64,000 nucleotides of DNA from Massilia sp. UMI-21 (GCA_015277795.1 CP063848.1:3472001-3536000), one strand, 5' to 3'; shown: positions 19,816-29,655, numbered from the stretch's first letter. Translations and numbers: made by a program. Notes: generated from the sequence alone by a model not told the origin.

Positions 19816-21084
19816 TCAATGCTCGTGCTCGGCGTCGCCCTTGGCTTGCTCGGCCTTGATGGCGAAGCTGCCAGCGCCGGCGTACTGCTCACCCGCCTTC
19901 ATGCCTTTGATAATCTCGACCAGGCGCCCGTCCGAGCGGCCAACCGACACGGGCTGGGCCATGAAGCCCTCGCCCACGCGCTTGAACACGACCTGGCGTC
20001 CCTCGACCGTCTGGAGCGCCTCCTTGGCGACAGCCACAGGCACCTCCGCCGAGCCGGTGACGATGTCCACATTGACAAAGAGTCCCGGCCGCCACGCGGT
20101 CTTTGGATTGTCCAGGACGACCCGGGCCTTGGCCGAGCGCGACTCTTCGCCAATCAGGCTGCTGACGAAACTGACCTTGCCTGGCGCCGTCGTGCTTGAC
20201 GCGACCGAGCGGATGACCGCTTCGGTACCGACGCGAACGATTTCCAGGTCCTTGGCCGGCACGACGACGTCAGCCCACACGGTCGACAGGTCCGACACGG
20301 TGAAGATGCGCGTGTCAGCGCCGACGACTTCGCCCTGGGCCACATGCTTTTCCACGATCGTCCCGCCAAACGGTGCACGCACCTGCAGGCGGTTGCTTGC
20401 CCAGGAAACGCCACCTGCGCTGCCGCCCTGACCGCCGAGTGCCGCCAGTTTCTGCCGTGCGCCCTGCAGGGCGATTTCAGCTTCTCTCAGATCGCTTTCC
20501 GCCTTGAGATAGTCCTGGCGGGCGGAGATCTTCTCCTCCCAAAGCGTCTTTTCCGATGCGTACACGCTGCGCGCGTAGGTGACGCGTTTCTCGGCCGCAG
20601 CCAGATCCGCACGCTGACCGGCGATATCGGCACTGGCGATGAGGACGAGGACATCGCCTTTTCTGACGTTCTGGCCCAGCGTTGCGGCAACCCGCTCCAC
20701 CGCACCAGGCGCACGTGCAGTGACGTGGGCGGTGCGATCCTCGTTGAGGGCGATCTGGCCAGGCATCCGGATGAAAGTGTCGAGATGCGCCGCGGCCGCG
20801 GTCTGCATCGTGATGCCGGCGAGCTTGATCTGGTCGTCCGTGAAACGGATCGCGCCTTCGCCTTCCTGCTGCTCACTGTGCTTTTCGCCGGCATGTTCGT
20901 CGCCCTTACCCGCGTCTCCTTCCCCTTTTGCCTCCTTGTGTTCGTCTTTTTCGCCGTGCTCGGCGACCTCGCTGTGTTCAGCCTCTTGTGCGCCGCCATT
21001 GCGGCCCTTGAATACGACGAACCCGCCAAACGCGATGGCCAGGGCCACCATGATCGCGATGACCTGCAACTGATTCTTGTTCAT
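19816..21084 (-). CDS. czcB: RND efflux periplasmic adaptor (membrane fusion protein)
   Basis: A 422-residue periplasmic adaptor anchored by an N-terminal membrane helix (LQVIAIMVALAIAFGGFVVF). A linker very rich in His, Glu and Lys (about 32-75, e.g. EHGEKDEHKEAKGEGD) probably binds or buffers metal. It is followed by the barrel-sandwich, alpha-hairpin and beta-barrel domains, with RAPFGGTIVEKHVAQGEVV as the lipoyl-like half. It bridges CzcA and CzcC. The start at 21084 has AGGAGC upstream and overlaps the end of czcC by 4 bp. Confidence 0.94.
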   Translation of the reverse strand: MNKNQLQVIAIMVALAIAFGGFVVFKGRNGGAQEAEHSEVAEHGEKDEHKEAKGEGDAGKGDEHAGEKHSEQQEGEGAIRFTDDQIKLAGITMQTAAAAHLDTFIRMPGQIALNEDRTAHVTARAPGAVERVAATLGQNVRKGDVLVLIASADIAGQRADLAAAEKRVTYARSVYASEKTLWEEKISARQDYLKAESDLREAEIALQGARQKLAALGGQGGSAGGVSWASNRLQVRAPFGGTIVEKHVAQGEVVGADTRIFTVSDLSTVWADVVVPAKDLEIVRVGTEAVIRSVASSTTAPGKVSFVSSLIGEESRSAKARVVLDNPKTAWRPGLFVNVDIVTGSAEVPVAVAKEALQTVEGRQVVFKRVGEGFMAQPVSVGRSDGRLVEIIKGMKAGEQYAGAGSFAIKAEQAKGDAEHEH

Positions 21085-22367
21085 TGTTGCTCCTGTGCCT
21101 GGGTGGTGCCGCTGAGCGGGCCTGTCGCGCCGACGAGTCGATCGATCTCGGCCGATGCCCGGTAGCTCTCCGCCACCGCCAGCAGATATTGGTTTTTCGA
21201 TTGGAACAGGGTGCGCTGCGCGTCGAGCACTTCCAGGAAGCTGAATTTGCCAAGCTCGAACCCGCGGCTGGCGGCCTGGTAGGTACTCTCGGCTCCGGGA
21301 AGCATGTCCGTCGAGATCAAGGCCGCTTCCTCGAGGGCCACAGCCATGCGCGCATGGGCGTCGTACAGCTCGGCGCGCAGGCGCAGTGATTCGGCCGCCA
21401 GCTCGTCGCGCGCCTTGTCGGTGCGGCGCAAGGATTCAAGCAGGCTGCCCTGGTTACGGTTGAACAATGGCAGCGGGACCGACAATCCCACCACGGTCTG
21501 CCTGTGGCCATCCTCACGCTTGGTGCCTACCGCGACCGTTACATCCGGCATGCGTCTTGTACGCTCGACGTCGACCACGGCCTGGCGGTGCTCGATAAGT
21601 GCGCGTGCACGCTCTACGCCAGGCGCACGCTCTAGCTGCGCGAGCAGCGCCGGCAACGCTGCAAGGCGCGGCAGCTCGATCGCATCCGGGCGCGCAACTT
21701 CGATGTTGTGCGGGTCTTCGCCTACCATTGCCGCCAGCTTGCCCTTGGCGCGCGCAAGCTCGCGCCTGGCCTGCACCGCGTCGATGCGCACGCTTGCCTG
21801 TGCGACCCTGGCCCGGGTCTCCTCGACCGGCGACACCTTCCCCGCGAGAACCCGTTTGCCGGCCACGTCGGTCGCCTTCGCGGCGATCGACGCAATCTCG
21901 TCGGCCAGGCGGCTGCGCTCCATTGCTGCGACCACTTCGTAAAAGGCCGCGATGGTCTCGCCGCGCACGCGCGCGCGAACAGCGCCGGCATCCAGGGAGG
22001 CAACATGCTGCTCGCGCTCGGCCGCACGAATGCGTGACGAACGTTTGCCGCCAAGTTCGAGTGGAATATTCACCTGGACCGTCGAAGTACGGTTCGGCTC
22101 GTCGGAACCTTCACGCAACAGTTCAAGTTCTGGATTGGGAATGATCCCTGCCTGCTTCACTGCACCTGCCTGTGCAGCCACTTCGTTGAGTGCGGCGCGG
22201 ATCTCCGGATGCACCCGCATCGCTCGCTCCACGGCCGCGTCAACCGTCAGCGGGATTGTCGCGATTTGCCTCGATTCAGTTGGAGCGGCAGCTCCCGGCT
22301 GGGCTTGCGCAAGGAACGGCACACAGCCCATCCCCGCTATCGCAAGCGATAGAATTGCTTTCTTCAT
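21081..22367 (-). CDS. czcC: RND efflux outer-membrane factor (TolC family)
   Basis: A 428-residue outer-membrane channel protein. The signal peptide MKKAILSLAIAGMGCVPFLAQA supports the ATG at 22367, which has GGAG upstream; an in-frame ATG at 22391 is less likely. It shows the repeated long-helix pattern of TolC-family OEP domains. It completes the Czc tripartite pump, carrying metal from the periplasm across the outer membrane. Confidence 0.92.
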   Translation of the reverse strand: MKKAILSLAIAGMGCVPFLAQAQPGAAAPTESRQIATIPLTVDAAVERAMRVHPEIRAALNEVAAQAGAVKQAGIIPNPELELLREGSDEPNRTSTVQVNIPLELGGKRSSRIRAAEREQHVASLDAGAVRARVRGETIAAFYEVVAAMERSRLADEIASIAAKATDVAGKRVLAGKVSPVEETRARVAQASVRIDAVQARRELARAKGKLAAMVGEDPHNIEVARPDAIELPRLAALPALLAQLERAPGVERARALIEHRQAVVDVERTRRMPDVTVAVGTKREDGHRQTVVGLSVPLPLFNRNQGSLLESLRRTDKARDELAAESLRLRAELYDAHARMAVALEEAALISTDMLPGAESTYQAASRGFELGKFSFLEVLDAQRTLFQSKNQYLLAVAESYRASAEIDRLVGATGPLSGTTQAQEQQ

Positions 22368-22456
22368 TTTTTCTCCGAACAAGGTTTCCATTCGGCGTCG
22401 ACGTATCCGTACCGCCCGTTAGGTCGAGCGTTCCGGATTCGAGCGAATCCGCAGTG

Positions 22457-22816
22457 TCAAGCGCGGAATGACCAGTCGGGCCGGGGAATCAAGTCGGGGA
22501 TGTGCGAAGAATAGCGGGAAGATTCAGTCCGGATGTGAGTGCTCAGGCCTGGCTGCGCCAACGCGGGGGCGGCGGGCGCAATCGCATTCGATGGGACGTG
22601 ATGGCAATACTCGCAGTCGGTATCAGCCTGGACCTTCTTTGTCTCGTGCTTGCCGTCGTCCGTGGTTTCGTCGTCCCTGGTTTCGTCGTGCTTGTGTACG
22701 TGGTGACCGAAGTGGGGAGCGGCCGCTTCCTCGTGCGCGCAATACGTACCTGCAATCGCCCAGGAGAACTGGAGCGGCAGGAGCACGAGCAGGAAAATCA
22801 GGAAGTAGCGTTTCAT
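22457..22816 (-). CDS. czcI: CzcI-like small exported protein
   Basis: A 119-residue protein with a signal peptide (MKRYFLIFLLVLLPLQFSWA) and a His/Asp-rich middle (HFGHHVHKHDETRDDE) with Cys-x-x-Cys-His-His. These are the features of CzcI, a small periplasmic protein at the head of czcCBA operons thought to influence regulation or metal sensing. Its ATG at 22816 overlaps the stop of the upstream ATPase gene, so it is translated from the same operon. Confidence 0.82.
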   Translation of the reverse strand: MKRYFLIFLLVLLPLQFSWAIAGTYCAHEEAAAPHFGHHVHKHDETRDDETTDDGKHETKKVQADTDCEYCHHVPSNAIAPAAPALAQPGLSTHIRTESSRYSSHIPDLIPRPDWSFRA

Positions 22817-25239
22817 CAGGTTTTTGGGCGCAGCAAGCGCAGGCCATTGAAGACAACAAGCAAGCTCGCGCCCATGTCGGCGAACACAGCCATCCATAGT
22901 GTAGCCGAACCGGCAATGGCCAGCAGGAGAAACACGGCCTTGATCGCCAGCGCAGCAAAGATATTCTGCTTGAGGATCGAGCTCACCTGTTTGCTCAGGC
23001 GAATGAACTGAGGGATCTTGCGTAAATCGTCATCCATCAGTGCGACGTCGGCCGTCTCGATAGCGGTATCGGTACCGGCCGCGCCCATCGCGAAGCCGAT
23101 GTTTGCTTTGGCCAGCGCCGGGGCATCGTTGATCCCGTCACCGACCATGCCAACAACCCCGTGCCGCGCGATCTCTTCATCGACCGCCGCCAGCTTGTCC
23201 TCCGGCAGCAGGTTGCCTCGGGCATCATCGATGCCGACCTGGCGGGCGATGGCGGCCGCGGTGACTCTGTTGTCGCCTGTGAGCATGACGGTACGAACGC
23301 CTAGCTTGTGAAGCTGGACAATCGCTTCACGGCTGGTTTCACGAATGGTATCGGCCACACCAATGATCAAGAGCGGCGCCGCCTCGTCACATAACACCAC
23401 TGCGGTCTTGCCCTCGCCTTCGAGTTTCGCGAGCACCGCCTCGGTTGCGTCGTTGCAGATACCTAGCTCCTCCACCAGCCGGTGGTTGCCTAGGTAGTAC
23501 CACTTGCCGTCGATTTTGCCTTTCGTGCCACGGCCAGTCAGCGCTTCGAAGTCTGTTACGGTCGACACTGGGGCAGAACCTGCCTGATCCGACCAGTGGC
23601 GGCTCACCGCGGTCGACACCGGGTGGTCCGAGCGGTCGGCTAGCGATGCCGCCAGTTGCAGCGCGCTGCCCGCATCCCCCCGCAGCGCGGATACATCGGT
23701 CACGACTGGTTTGCCCTGCGTGATGGTGCCGGTCTTGTCCAGTGCCAGCGAACGCACTTTGCCGCCCTCTTCAAGATAGACGCCACCCTTGATCAGGATT
23801 CCCATTCTGGCTGCGGCGGCAAGGCCGCTCACGACCGTCACCGGGGTCGAAATCACGAGTGCGCAGGGACAGGCGATCACGAGCAGTACGAGCGCCTTGT
23901 AGATCCATGGCATCCACTCCGCCCCCAACACTAGCGGCGGGAAGATGGCGACCGCAAGTGCCAGCGCGAACACGATCGGCGTATAGACCTTGGAGAACTT
24001 GTCGACAAAGCGCTGGGTAGGTGCGCGGCTGCCCTGCGCCTCTTCGACTGCGCGGATGATGCGCGAGAGCGTCGAATTGCTGTGGGCAGCCGTGACACGG
24101 TATTCGAACGACCCGGTCTCGTTGACCGTGCCGGCGAACACCATGTCGCCCACTGATTTCGAAACCGGAATGCTTTCGCCCGTGATCGAGGCCTGGTTCA
24201 CCGCAGATTGACCGGTCGTCAGCGTACCATCCAGGGCAATCCTTTCTCCGGGCCCAACGCGCGCAGTGGTGCCAACCGTGACGCTTGCGGCTTCGCGTTC
24301 GGCCCAGGTACCGTCCTCCAGGCGCACGTGTGCGGTGTCCGGCGTCAGGGCAACCAGGCCCTGGATTGCGTTTCTTGCCCTGTCGAGCGAACGCGCCTCG
24401 ATCAATTCGGCAAGCGCAAACAGGACCATGACCATCGCCGCTTCCGGCCATTGGCCGATCAGTACCGCCCCGGTGACGGCAATCGACATCAAGGCGTTGA
24501 TGTTGAGGTTGCGGTTTTTGAGCGCTATCCAGCCCTTCTTGTAGACGCCTAGGCCGGAAGCGGCGATGGCGGCCACCGCCAGGAGAATGACCGGCACCGA
24601 ATTTTCCACGCCGGTGCTCCAGGCGACGAGCTCGGCGCCGATAGCCGCGGCCAGGCCGAGTAAAAGGCTTATGAACTGCTTTTTCTGGGTCGGCGGCGCC
24701 GTCGTCGCAGCACGCTCGCCCGTCGCATTTGCAACTGTCGTCGCCTGCATCCCGATCGACTCCAGGGCTTTTTCGATCTGGGAAACAGGGCCACTGTGCC
24801 AGACAGCCAGGCGTCGCTGTACCAGGTTGAACTCCAGCTTCTCGACTCGGGGTACGCCGGCGAGCTTGCTGCGAATGAGGGCTTCCTCGGTCGGGCAATC
24901 CATGTTCTCGATCCGGAACACGGTATGTGCGGCATTCACCCCGACGACGACGTCGCCCTCGACGACCGGCTCCATGCCAACGGACCGAATGGCGGCGATG
25001 ATGGGAGCCGGATCAGGCAGACTGTGCGAGACCCGCAGCTTCCGCTGAACGAGATTGAAGTCCAGCTGCCCGACGCCGGCCACCCGGCCCAGCGCCTGGC
25101 GCAGCAGCCCCTCTTCGGTTGGGCAGTCCATCTGCGCAATGCTCAGCTCGAGTGCGCTTGTGCCCATGGCCACACTCGCGGCGGCCGGACGCACCGCGCC
25201 CGACTTTGCGCAACAGGACTTGCTCTGGCATTCCGACAT
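22816..25239 (-). CDS. cadA: Zn/Cd/Pb-exporting P1B-type ATPase
   Basis: An 807-residue ATPase that pumps Zn, Cd or Pb ions out of the cytosol. It begins MSECQSKSCCAKSG (Cys-rich) at 25239 behind GGGGGAT. Two HMA-like domains each carry MDCPTEE, with CxxE rather than the usual CxxC. It has the CPCALVIS transport motif, the DKTGTIT phosphorylation site, [10 protein letters not shown], a Lys in TM7 (ALAIKAVFLLLA) and an Asp in TM8 (FADMGASLLVV). These last residues mark the Zn/Cd/Pb class (P1B-2). It is the first gene of an operon continuing into czcICBA, with a CadR-type operator upstream. Confidence 0.94.
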   Translation of the reverse strand: MSECQSKSCCAKSGAVRPAAASVAMGTSALELSIAQMDCPTEEGLLRQALGRVAGVGQLDFNLVQRKLRVSHSLPDPAPIIAAIRSVGMEPVVEGDVVVGVNAAHTVFRIENMDCPTEEALIRSKLAGVPRVEKLEFNLVQRRLAVWHSGPVSQIEKALESIGMQATTVANATGERAATTAPPTQKKQFISLLLGLAAAIGAELVAWSTGVENSVPVILLAVAAIAASGLGVYKKGWIALKNRNLNINALMSIAVTGAVLIGQWPEAAMVMVLFALAELIEARSLDRARNAIQGLVALTPDTAHVRLEDGTWAEREAASVTVGTTARVGPGERIALDGTLTTGQSAVNQASITGESIPVSKSVGDMVFAGTVNETGSFEYRVTAAHSNSTLSRIIRAVEEAQGSRAPTQRFVDKFSKVYTPIVFALALAVAIFPPLVLGAEWMPWIYKALVLLVIACPCALVISTPVTVVSGLAAAARMGILIKGGVYLEEGGKVRSLALDKTGTITQGKPVVTDVSALRGDAGSALQLAASLADRSDHPVSTAVSRHWSDQAGSAPVSTVTDFEALTGRGTKGKIDGKWYYLGNHRLVEELGICNDATEAVLAKLEGEGKTAVVLCDEAAPLLIIGVADTIRETSREAIVQLHKLGVRTVMLTGDNRVTAAAIARQVGIDDARGNLLPEDKLAAVDEEIARHGVVGMVGDGINDAPALAKANIGFAMGAAGTDTAIETADVALMDDDLRKIPQFIRLSKQVSSILKQNIFAALAIKAVFLLLAIAGSATLWMAVFADMGASLLVVFNGLRLLRPKT

Positions 25240-25271
25240 GTCGATCCCCCTGCAAACTGTGTATAGTTCGC

Positions 25272-25302
25272 ATTTAAAACCCTGTAGCTGGTGCAGGGTC
25301 AA
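25272..25302 (-). promoter_or_regulatory. CadR/MerR-type operator-promoter of cadA-czcICBA
   Basis: The dyad ACCCTG-N9-CAGGGT (25279-25299) lies between a -35 TTGACC (25302-25297, minus strand) and a -10 TTAAAT (25277-25272) separated by 19 bp. The over-long spacer with a centred dyad is the hallmark of promoters activated by MerR-family metal sensors. The divergent cadR gene starts about 30 bp away. Confidence 0.85.
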
Positions 25303-25332
25303 GCGTTTAGCGACCGAAACAGGACAATCTCG

Positions 25333-25761
25333 ATGAAAATTGGTGAACTCGCGGAGCGATCCGGCTGCCTGGTGGAGACCATCCGCTATTACGAGCGAGT
25401 CGGTCTGCTTATGCCGCCTGAGCGCGCATCGAATAATTACCGGACCTATAACGAACGGCACAGCGAGCGTCTGCTGTTCATACGTCATTGCCGGGCGCTG
25501 GACATGACTTTGGATGAAATCCGGACCTTGCTCGACTTTCGGGACGACCCGGAAGTCGAGTGTGTCGGGGTGAACGACCTCCTTGACAAGCACATCGGTC
25601 ACGTCGTCGAGCGGATCCAGGCGCTGACGGCCCTGGAAGCGCAGTTGCGCGAGCTGAGGGGCCGCTGTGTAGTCGCTGATACGACGAGCTCATGCGCAAT
25701 CTTGCGTGCGCTCGGCACCGAGAGCAGCTGTGAAGTCTCGGCGCACCGGATTCATGGTTAG
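25333..25761 (+). CDS. cadR: Cd/Pb-responsive MerR-family regulator
   Basis: A 142-residue MerR-type activator starting at MKIGELAERSGCLVETIRYYE, the classic N-terminal winged helix-turn-helix. A dimerisation helix and a C-terminal Cys-containing metal-binding loop follow, with CVG near residue 77 and later Cys in RGRCVVADTTSSC. CadR/PbrR proteins bind Cd, Pb or Zn and untwist a 19-bp-spaced promoter. The operator for the divergent ATPase-czc operon lies immediately upstream. It is the only dedicated metal sensor gene recognised in the island. Confidence 0.9.
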   Translation: MKIGELAERSGCLVETIRYYERVGLLMPPERASNNYRTYNERHSERLLFIRHCRALDMTLDEIRTLLDFRDDPEVECVGVNDLLDKHIGHVVERIQALTALEAQLRELRGRCVVADTTSSCAILRALGTESSCEVSAHRIHG

Positions 25762-25855
25762 ACATGCCGGCATGTTCTACTGACCATGGATGAATCCTCA
25801 AGCATATGTGGTCGACAGTTGAGTTTCGCCCCTGGGTCAGGTATAGTCCCGCCGT

Positions 25856-25963
25856 CCTTTGGGAACAGCCTTCTTCCGCCCTGGAAGTTCCCGTATCAAC
25901 ATACTCGGCGCAGTCGCCGTGGTACGGGCAGCCGTTTCGGTTGGCAAGACCATTGGCATACCT
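25856..25963 (+). ncRNA. yybP-ykoY-type manganese riboswitch upstream of mntP
   Basis: The leader contains the conserved elements of the yybP-ykoY Mn-sensing aptamer in order: TTTGGGAACAGCC, then CGTATCAACATACTCG (near-identical to the mntP leader of enteric bacteria), then GTGGTACGGG, and finally GGCAAGACC. Conserved stems can be drawn around these. It ends about 60 bp before the mntP start. In this family Mn binding raises expression of the exporter downstream. The exact ends are estimated. Confidence 0.85.
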
Positions 25964-26021
25964 GCGCGCCACGTCGGGCCGCGCAGCTATGCCTTTGCGT
26001 TAGCCCGACCTGAAAGTACTC

Positions 26022-26594
26022 ATGAATTCCGCTGCTATCGCTGCCCTCGCCCTCGCCATGTCCACCGACGCTTTCGCGGCCGCCGTCGGCAAGGGGGCTG
26101 CGCTCCAACGCGTACAAATCAAGGAAGCCCTCCGGACCGGCCTCATTTTCGGCGTGATCGAATGCCTGACTCCCGTGGCCGGCTGGGCCCTCGGGACGGT
26201 GGCGGCGCCCTACGTGTCCGCTTGGGACCACTGGATCGCCTTCGTCCTGCTTCTGGTGTTGGGTTTGAAAATGGTCCGCGAGGGCCTGTCGGCGCCCGAG
26301 GCAGAAGAAACCAGGCCTGAGTCGCACACATTCTGGGTGCTGGCGATTACCGGTTTCGCCACCAGCATCGATGCCATGGCAGTCGGCGTCGGCCTGGCCT
26401 TCATCGATGCCAATATCTGGATTGTCGCTTCGGCGATCGGTCTAGCAACCTTTACGATGGTCACGATCGGCGTCATGGTCGGTCGCGGCATCGGATCGGT
26501 GATCGGCAAGCGCGCGGAGCTGCTTGGCGGCCTGGTGCTGATCGTTGTTGGCTCGCTTATCCTTTACGAACACCTCACCAAGGCAGTCGGATAA
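26022..26594 (+). CDS. mntP: Manganese exporter MntP
   Basis: A 190-residue six-helix inner-membrane protein with the family motifs [18 protein letters not shown] in TM1 and [17 protein letters not shown] in the second half, whose aspartates are needed for Mn export in this family. It exports excess Mn2+. The ribosome binding site is weak (GAAAG), consistent with control by the riboswitch just upstream. It is not co-directional with its metal-resistance neighbours and forms its own unit. Confidence 0.94.
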   Translation: MNSAAIAALALAMSTDAFAAAVGKGAALQRVQIKEALRTGLIFGVIECLTPVAGWALGTVAAPYVSAWDHWIAFVLLLVLGLKMVREGLSAPEAEETRPESHTFWVLAITGFATSIDAMAVGVGLAFIDANIWIVASAIGLATFTMVTIGVMVGRGIGSVIGKRAELLGGLVLIVVGSLILYEHLTKAVG

Positions 26595-27060
26595 TTTGGT
26601 CGATGATCAGGCGGCCGCGACGGTCGACATGCATCTCCCTGACCTTCGCCAGACGAGCCAGGCGCCGGCGCCTGTGGCGCTCCGGACCACGGGTCCCTGG
26701 AACTCGTGTCGCATCCGGAGCCCTGCTTACCTCTTGGCTCGCGCCCGTTTCTTGCTTCTTCGGCCTGCGGATTCCGCGCGTGCAATCTGACGCCTCCGTT
26801 GCCGCCGCCGCTGCACTTCCCAATACACGACACAGCCGAGCGCGACGAGGGCAAAAATGGCGCCGACAAAGGCGACAAGGTCGAGCGTTTCACGTGTGAC
26901 GACAACATTCATGGTCTATGTGCGAAGAATAAGATGAGCCCCGCAGCGCAGTTCGTCACGAACAAAGCAAGAGCAGCCTGCAATCGCGAAGAGCTTCTGT
27001 TTGCGGAGCCACGCATTTTCGCATACCTCGGGGACAGACCAGAGACCTGCCCTGCCAGAC
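26595..27060. other. Mostly non-coding stretch between mntP and the copper ATPase
   Basis: A 466-bp region. The only plausible gene is the 61-codon minus-strand frame described separately (26727-26912). The rest shows no convincing codon pattern, repeat or promoter. Confidence 0.4.
26727..26912 (-). CDS. Possible small membrane protein
   Basis: A 61-codon frame with one predicted membrane helix (LVAFVGAIFALVALGCVVYW) followed by an Arg/Lys-rich tail (VQRRRQRRRQIARAES). The helix plus basic tail looks like a real single-span protein, but no good ribosome binding site is visible and the family is not recognised. It lies downstream of, and in the same direction as, the copper ATPase gene. Confidence 0.35.
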   Translation of the reverse strand: MNVVVTRETLDLVAFVGAIFALVALGCVVYWEVQRRRQRRRQIARAESAGRRSKKRARAKR

Positions 27061-29487
27061 TTATCCTGTTTCCTTCGTTCCGCCAGCCGTCCCACGCAAC
27101 CGCAATGCGTTCCCGATCACCGATACTGAACTGAGGCTCATCGCCAGGGCGGCGATCATCGGCGACAGCAGTTGCCCGGTGAAAGGATAAAGAACGCCCG
27201 CGGCGAGCGGAATCCCAAGCGCGTTGTAGACGAATGCAAAGCCGAGGTTCTGCCGCATGTTGCGCACGGTCTCGAGCGACAGCAGGCGGGAGCTTGCAAT
27301 CGTCCTCAGGTCGCCTTTGATCAGGGTAACGTGCGCAGAGTTGATGGCGACATCCGTACCCGTCCCCATTGCGATGCCGACGTTGGCTTTCGCCAGCGCA
27401 GGTGCGTCGTTAATGCCATCGCCAGCCATTGCCACCACCCGTCCCTGCTGCTGCAGTCGCTCTACCAGGGCCAGTTTATCCCGAGGCTTGACCTCGCCAT
27501 GGACCTCAGCGATTCCCAGCTTCGCCGCGACTGCTTTCGCAGTGGTGACACCGTCACCGGTTGCCATCACGACCGTCATTCCCGCGTCACGAAGCGTTGC
27601 CAAAGCTTCGGGAGTAGTCTGCTTGATTGGGTCGGACACGGCGATGAGTCCGACGAGCTTGCCTTGCAACGCCAGATACATGACGCTTGCGCCCACTTGC
27701 CGAAGGTCTTCCGCGGCAGGCTGCAAGGGTCGCCAATCGACCTTCTCGATATCCATGAGTGCCGTATTGCCCAGGGCTACCTGCTGCCCCTTCAACTTTC
27801 CTCGCACGCCAATACCGCTTGAGGACTCGAAGGTTTCAGGCTTGTCCAAGGCGAGGTTGCGCCGGCGGGCCTCGGCGACGATCGCATGGGCCAGCGGATG
27901 TTCGCTACCCTGGTCGATACTGGCTGCAACCTGAAGAACATCTTCCTCCTGGAATCCGGCGGCAGGAATGGCGCGGTCAAAGGCTGGCTTGCCTTCCGTG
28001 AGCGTGCCTGTCTTGTCGACGATGATGGTATCGACCTTGCGCATCGCTTCGATCGCTGCGGCATCCCGGAACAGGACCCCCTGGGTAGCAGCACGGCCTG
28101 TCGCCGCCATGATCGACATCGGCGTCGCCAGGCCGAGCGCACAGGGACACGCGATGATCAGGACCGCGACGGCATTGACGAATCCGTAGACCCAGCTGGG
28201 TTCGGGCCCGAATAGACCCCAACCGAACAAGGTAAGCAGTGCGATAACGACGACCACGACCACGAAATAGCCGGCCACGACGTCCGCCAGCCGCTGCATG
28301 GGGGCCCGGGAGCGCTGAGCCTGAGCCACCATTTGAACAATCTGGGAGAGCATCGTCTGCGATCCTACTCGTTCGGAGCGAATGATCAGGCTGCCGCTGG
28401 CATTGATCGTCGCACCGATGACCTTGTCCCCCGGCCGCTTCGTCACCGGTAGCGGTTCGCCGGTAAGCATCGCTTCGTCCACCGCGCTTTCGCCCTCGAC
28501 AACGGTGCCGTCGGCCGGCACCTTCTCGCCAGGCCGCACGCGCAGCAGGTCGCCGATATGGACATGCGAAAGCTCGACATCCTCCTCGGTTCCGTCCGCT
28601 CGTATACGGCGGGCTGTTTTAGGCGCGAGGCCAAGCAGGGATTTGATGGCTGCCGAGGTCTGTGAGCGGGCGCGCAGCTCCAGGATCTGGCCTAGCAGGG
28701 TCAACGATACGATCACTGCGGCCGCCTCGTAGTAGACGCCAATACGGCCGTGCTCGGCGAACGTCGCAGGGAACAATCCGGGCGCGAGGGTCGCGACGAC
28801 GCTGTACCCGTAGGCGGCGCTCACTCCGAGACTGATCAGAGTCCACATGTTGGGGCTGCGGTTCCTGATCGACTGGGCACCGCGCAGGAAGAATGGCCCC
28901 CCGGCCCAAAGCACGACCGGTGTACTGAGGACGAGCTCAATCCAGCTTTGATACGCCAGGCCACCGCTGAAGATGCGGTGCCCTGCCATGGCAAGCAGGG
29001 TGACTGTGATCGTCAACGGCAAGGTCCAGCGAAACCGGCGCCGGAAGTCGGCGAGCTCCGGATGATCTTCGTCCTCAAGCGTCGGCATCATGGGCTCCAA
29101 CGCCATACCGCACTTCGGGCAGTTTCCGGGCGTGGGCTGTTGGATCTCGGGGTGCATCGGGCAGGTATAGATCGTTCCCGCAGGTGCTTCAGCAGGCACA
29201 GGCGTGTCATTTTCCTGCAGATAGGCTGCCGGGTTGGCGCGGAATTTGTCCATACACTTCGGGCTACAGAAGTGATAAACGCTACCCTCGTGCTCGATCC
29301 GCCGATCTTCCTTATCCGCCACTTTCATCCCGCATACCGGGTCGGTGTGTGGTTTCTCAGCTAACACGGACGCCAGGTCGCCCGATGCATCACCTGACTT
29401 CATTGTCCCGGCCGTGTGTCCAGAACGGGAATGGTGACCATGGTTTCCGTGCTGGTGGTCAGGATGCTTATGCAACTCGTGTTTCAT
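27061..29487 (-). CDS. Copper-exporting P1B-type ATPase with YHS and heavy-metal-binding domains
   Basis: An 808-residue ATPase for export of cytosolic Cu+ (or Ag+). It starts at the ATG at 29487 with a His-rich stretch ([19 protein letters not shown]), then a YHS domain ([12 protein letters not shown]...[10 protein letters not shown]), then a small metal-binding domain with [10 protein letters not shown] and [11 protein letters not shown], and no classical HMA domain. It has [10 protein letters not shown] in TM6, [19 protein letters not shown], Tyr-Asn in TM7 ([13 protein letters not shown]) and [12 protein letters not shown] in TM8, the Cu+ class (P1B-1) hallmarks. It resembles the SilP/CopF-like subgroup. 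A CueR-type promoter precedes it. Confidence 0.93.
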   Translation of the reverse strand: MKHELHKHPDHQHGNHGHHSRSGHTAGTMKSGDASGDLASVLAEKPHTDPVCGMKVADKEDRRIEHEGSVYHFCSPKCMDKFRANPAAYLQENDTPVPAEAPAGTIYTCPMHPEIQQPTPGNCPKCGMALEPMMPTLEDEDHPELADFRRRFRWTLPLTITVTLLAMAGHRIFSGGLAYQSWIELVLSTPVVLWAGGPFFLRGAQSIRNRSPNMWTLISLGVSAAYGYSVVATLAPGLFPATFAEHGRIGVYYEAAAVIVSLTLLGQILELRARSQTSAAIKSLLGLAPKTARRIRADGTEEDVELSHVHIGDLLRVRPGEKVPADGTVVEGESAVDEAMLTGEPLPVTKRPGDKVIGATINASGSLIIRSERVGSQTMLSQIVQMVAQAQRSRAPMQRLADVVAGYFVVVVVVIALLTLFGWGLFGPEPSWVYGFVNAVAVLIIACPCALGLATPMSIMAATGRAATQGVLFRDAAAIEAMRKVDTIIVDKTGTLTEGKPAFDRAIPAAGFQEEDVLQVAASIDQGSEHPLAHAIVAEARRRNLALDKPETFESSSGIGVRGKLKGQQVALGNTALMDIEKVDWRPLQPAAEDLRQVGASVMYLALQGKLVGLIAVSDPIKQTTPEALATLRDAGMTVVMATGDGVTTAKAVAAKLGIAEVHGEVKPRDKLALVERLQQQGRVVAMAGDGINDAPALAKANVGIAMGTGTDVAINSAHVTLIKGDLRTIASSRLLSLETVRNMRQNLGFAFVYNALGIPLAAGVLYPFTGQLLSPMIAALAMSLSSVSVIGNALRLRGTAGGTKETG

Positions 29488-29624
29488 AGTGGCTCCGACA
29501 AAGATACAGGTATGTTCTTCGCGCCAAATAACCCTGGGCCCAGGTGGTCTCGTCTGGTCGCTCCGTCGCACAATCAAGGGAACCTTGGATCTCTGCCGAC
29601 GTCCCATGACCGTACACAGAACTC

Positions 29625-29655
29625 AATGTAGACCTTCCCATGGTGGAAAGGTCAA
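29625..29655 (-). promoter_or_regulatory. CueR-type operator-promoter of the copper ATPase gene
   Basis: On the minus strand a -35 TTGACC and a -10 TACATT are separated by 19 bp. A near-dyad, ACCTTCC (29632-29638) and GAAAGGT (29646-29652), spans the spacer. This matches the arrangement and half-site sequence of CueR-controlled copA promoters. No cueR gene lies nearby, so control would come from elsewhere in the genome. Confidence 0.75.

Noticed and set aside
23771..24898. 375-codon minus-strand frame overlapping cadA in another phase
   Set aside because: The cadA frame carries all P-type ATPase motifs through this region; this frame is a GC-driven shadow.
25239..25602. N-terminal extension of the Cd/Zn ATPase upstream of 25239
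   Set aside because: The extension would overlap cadR and its operator, shows no family sequence, and a good ribosome site precedes the ATG at 25239.
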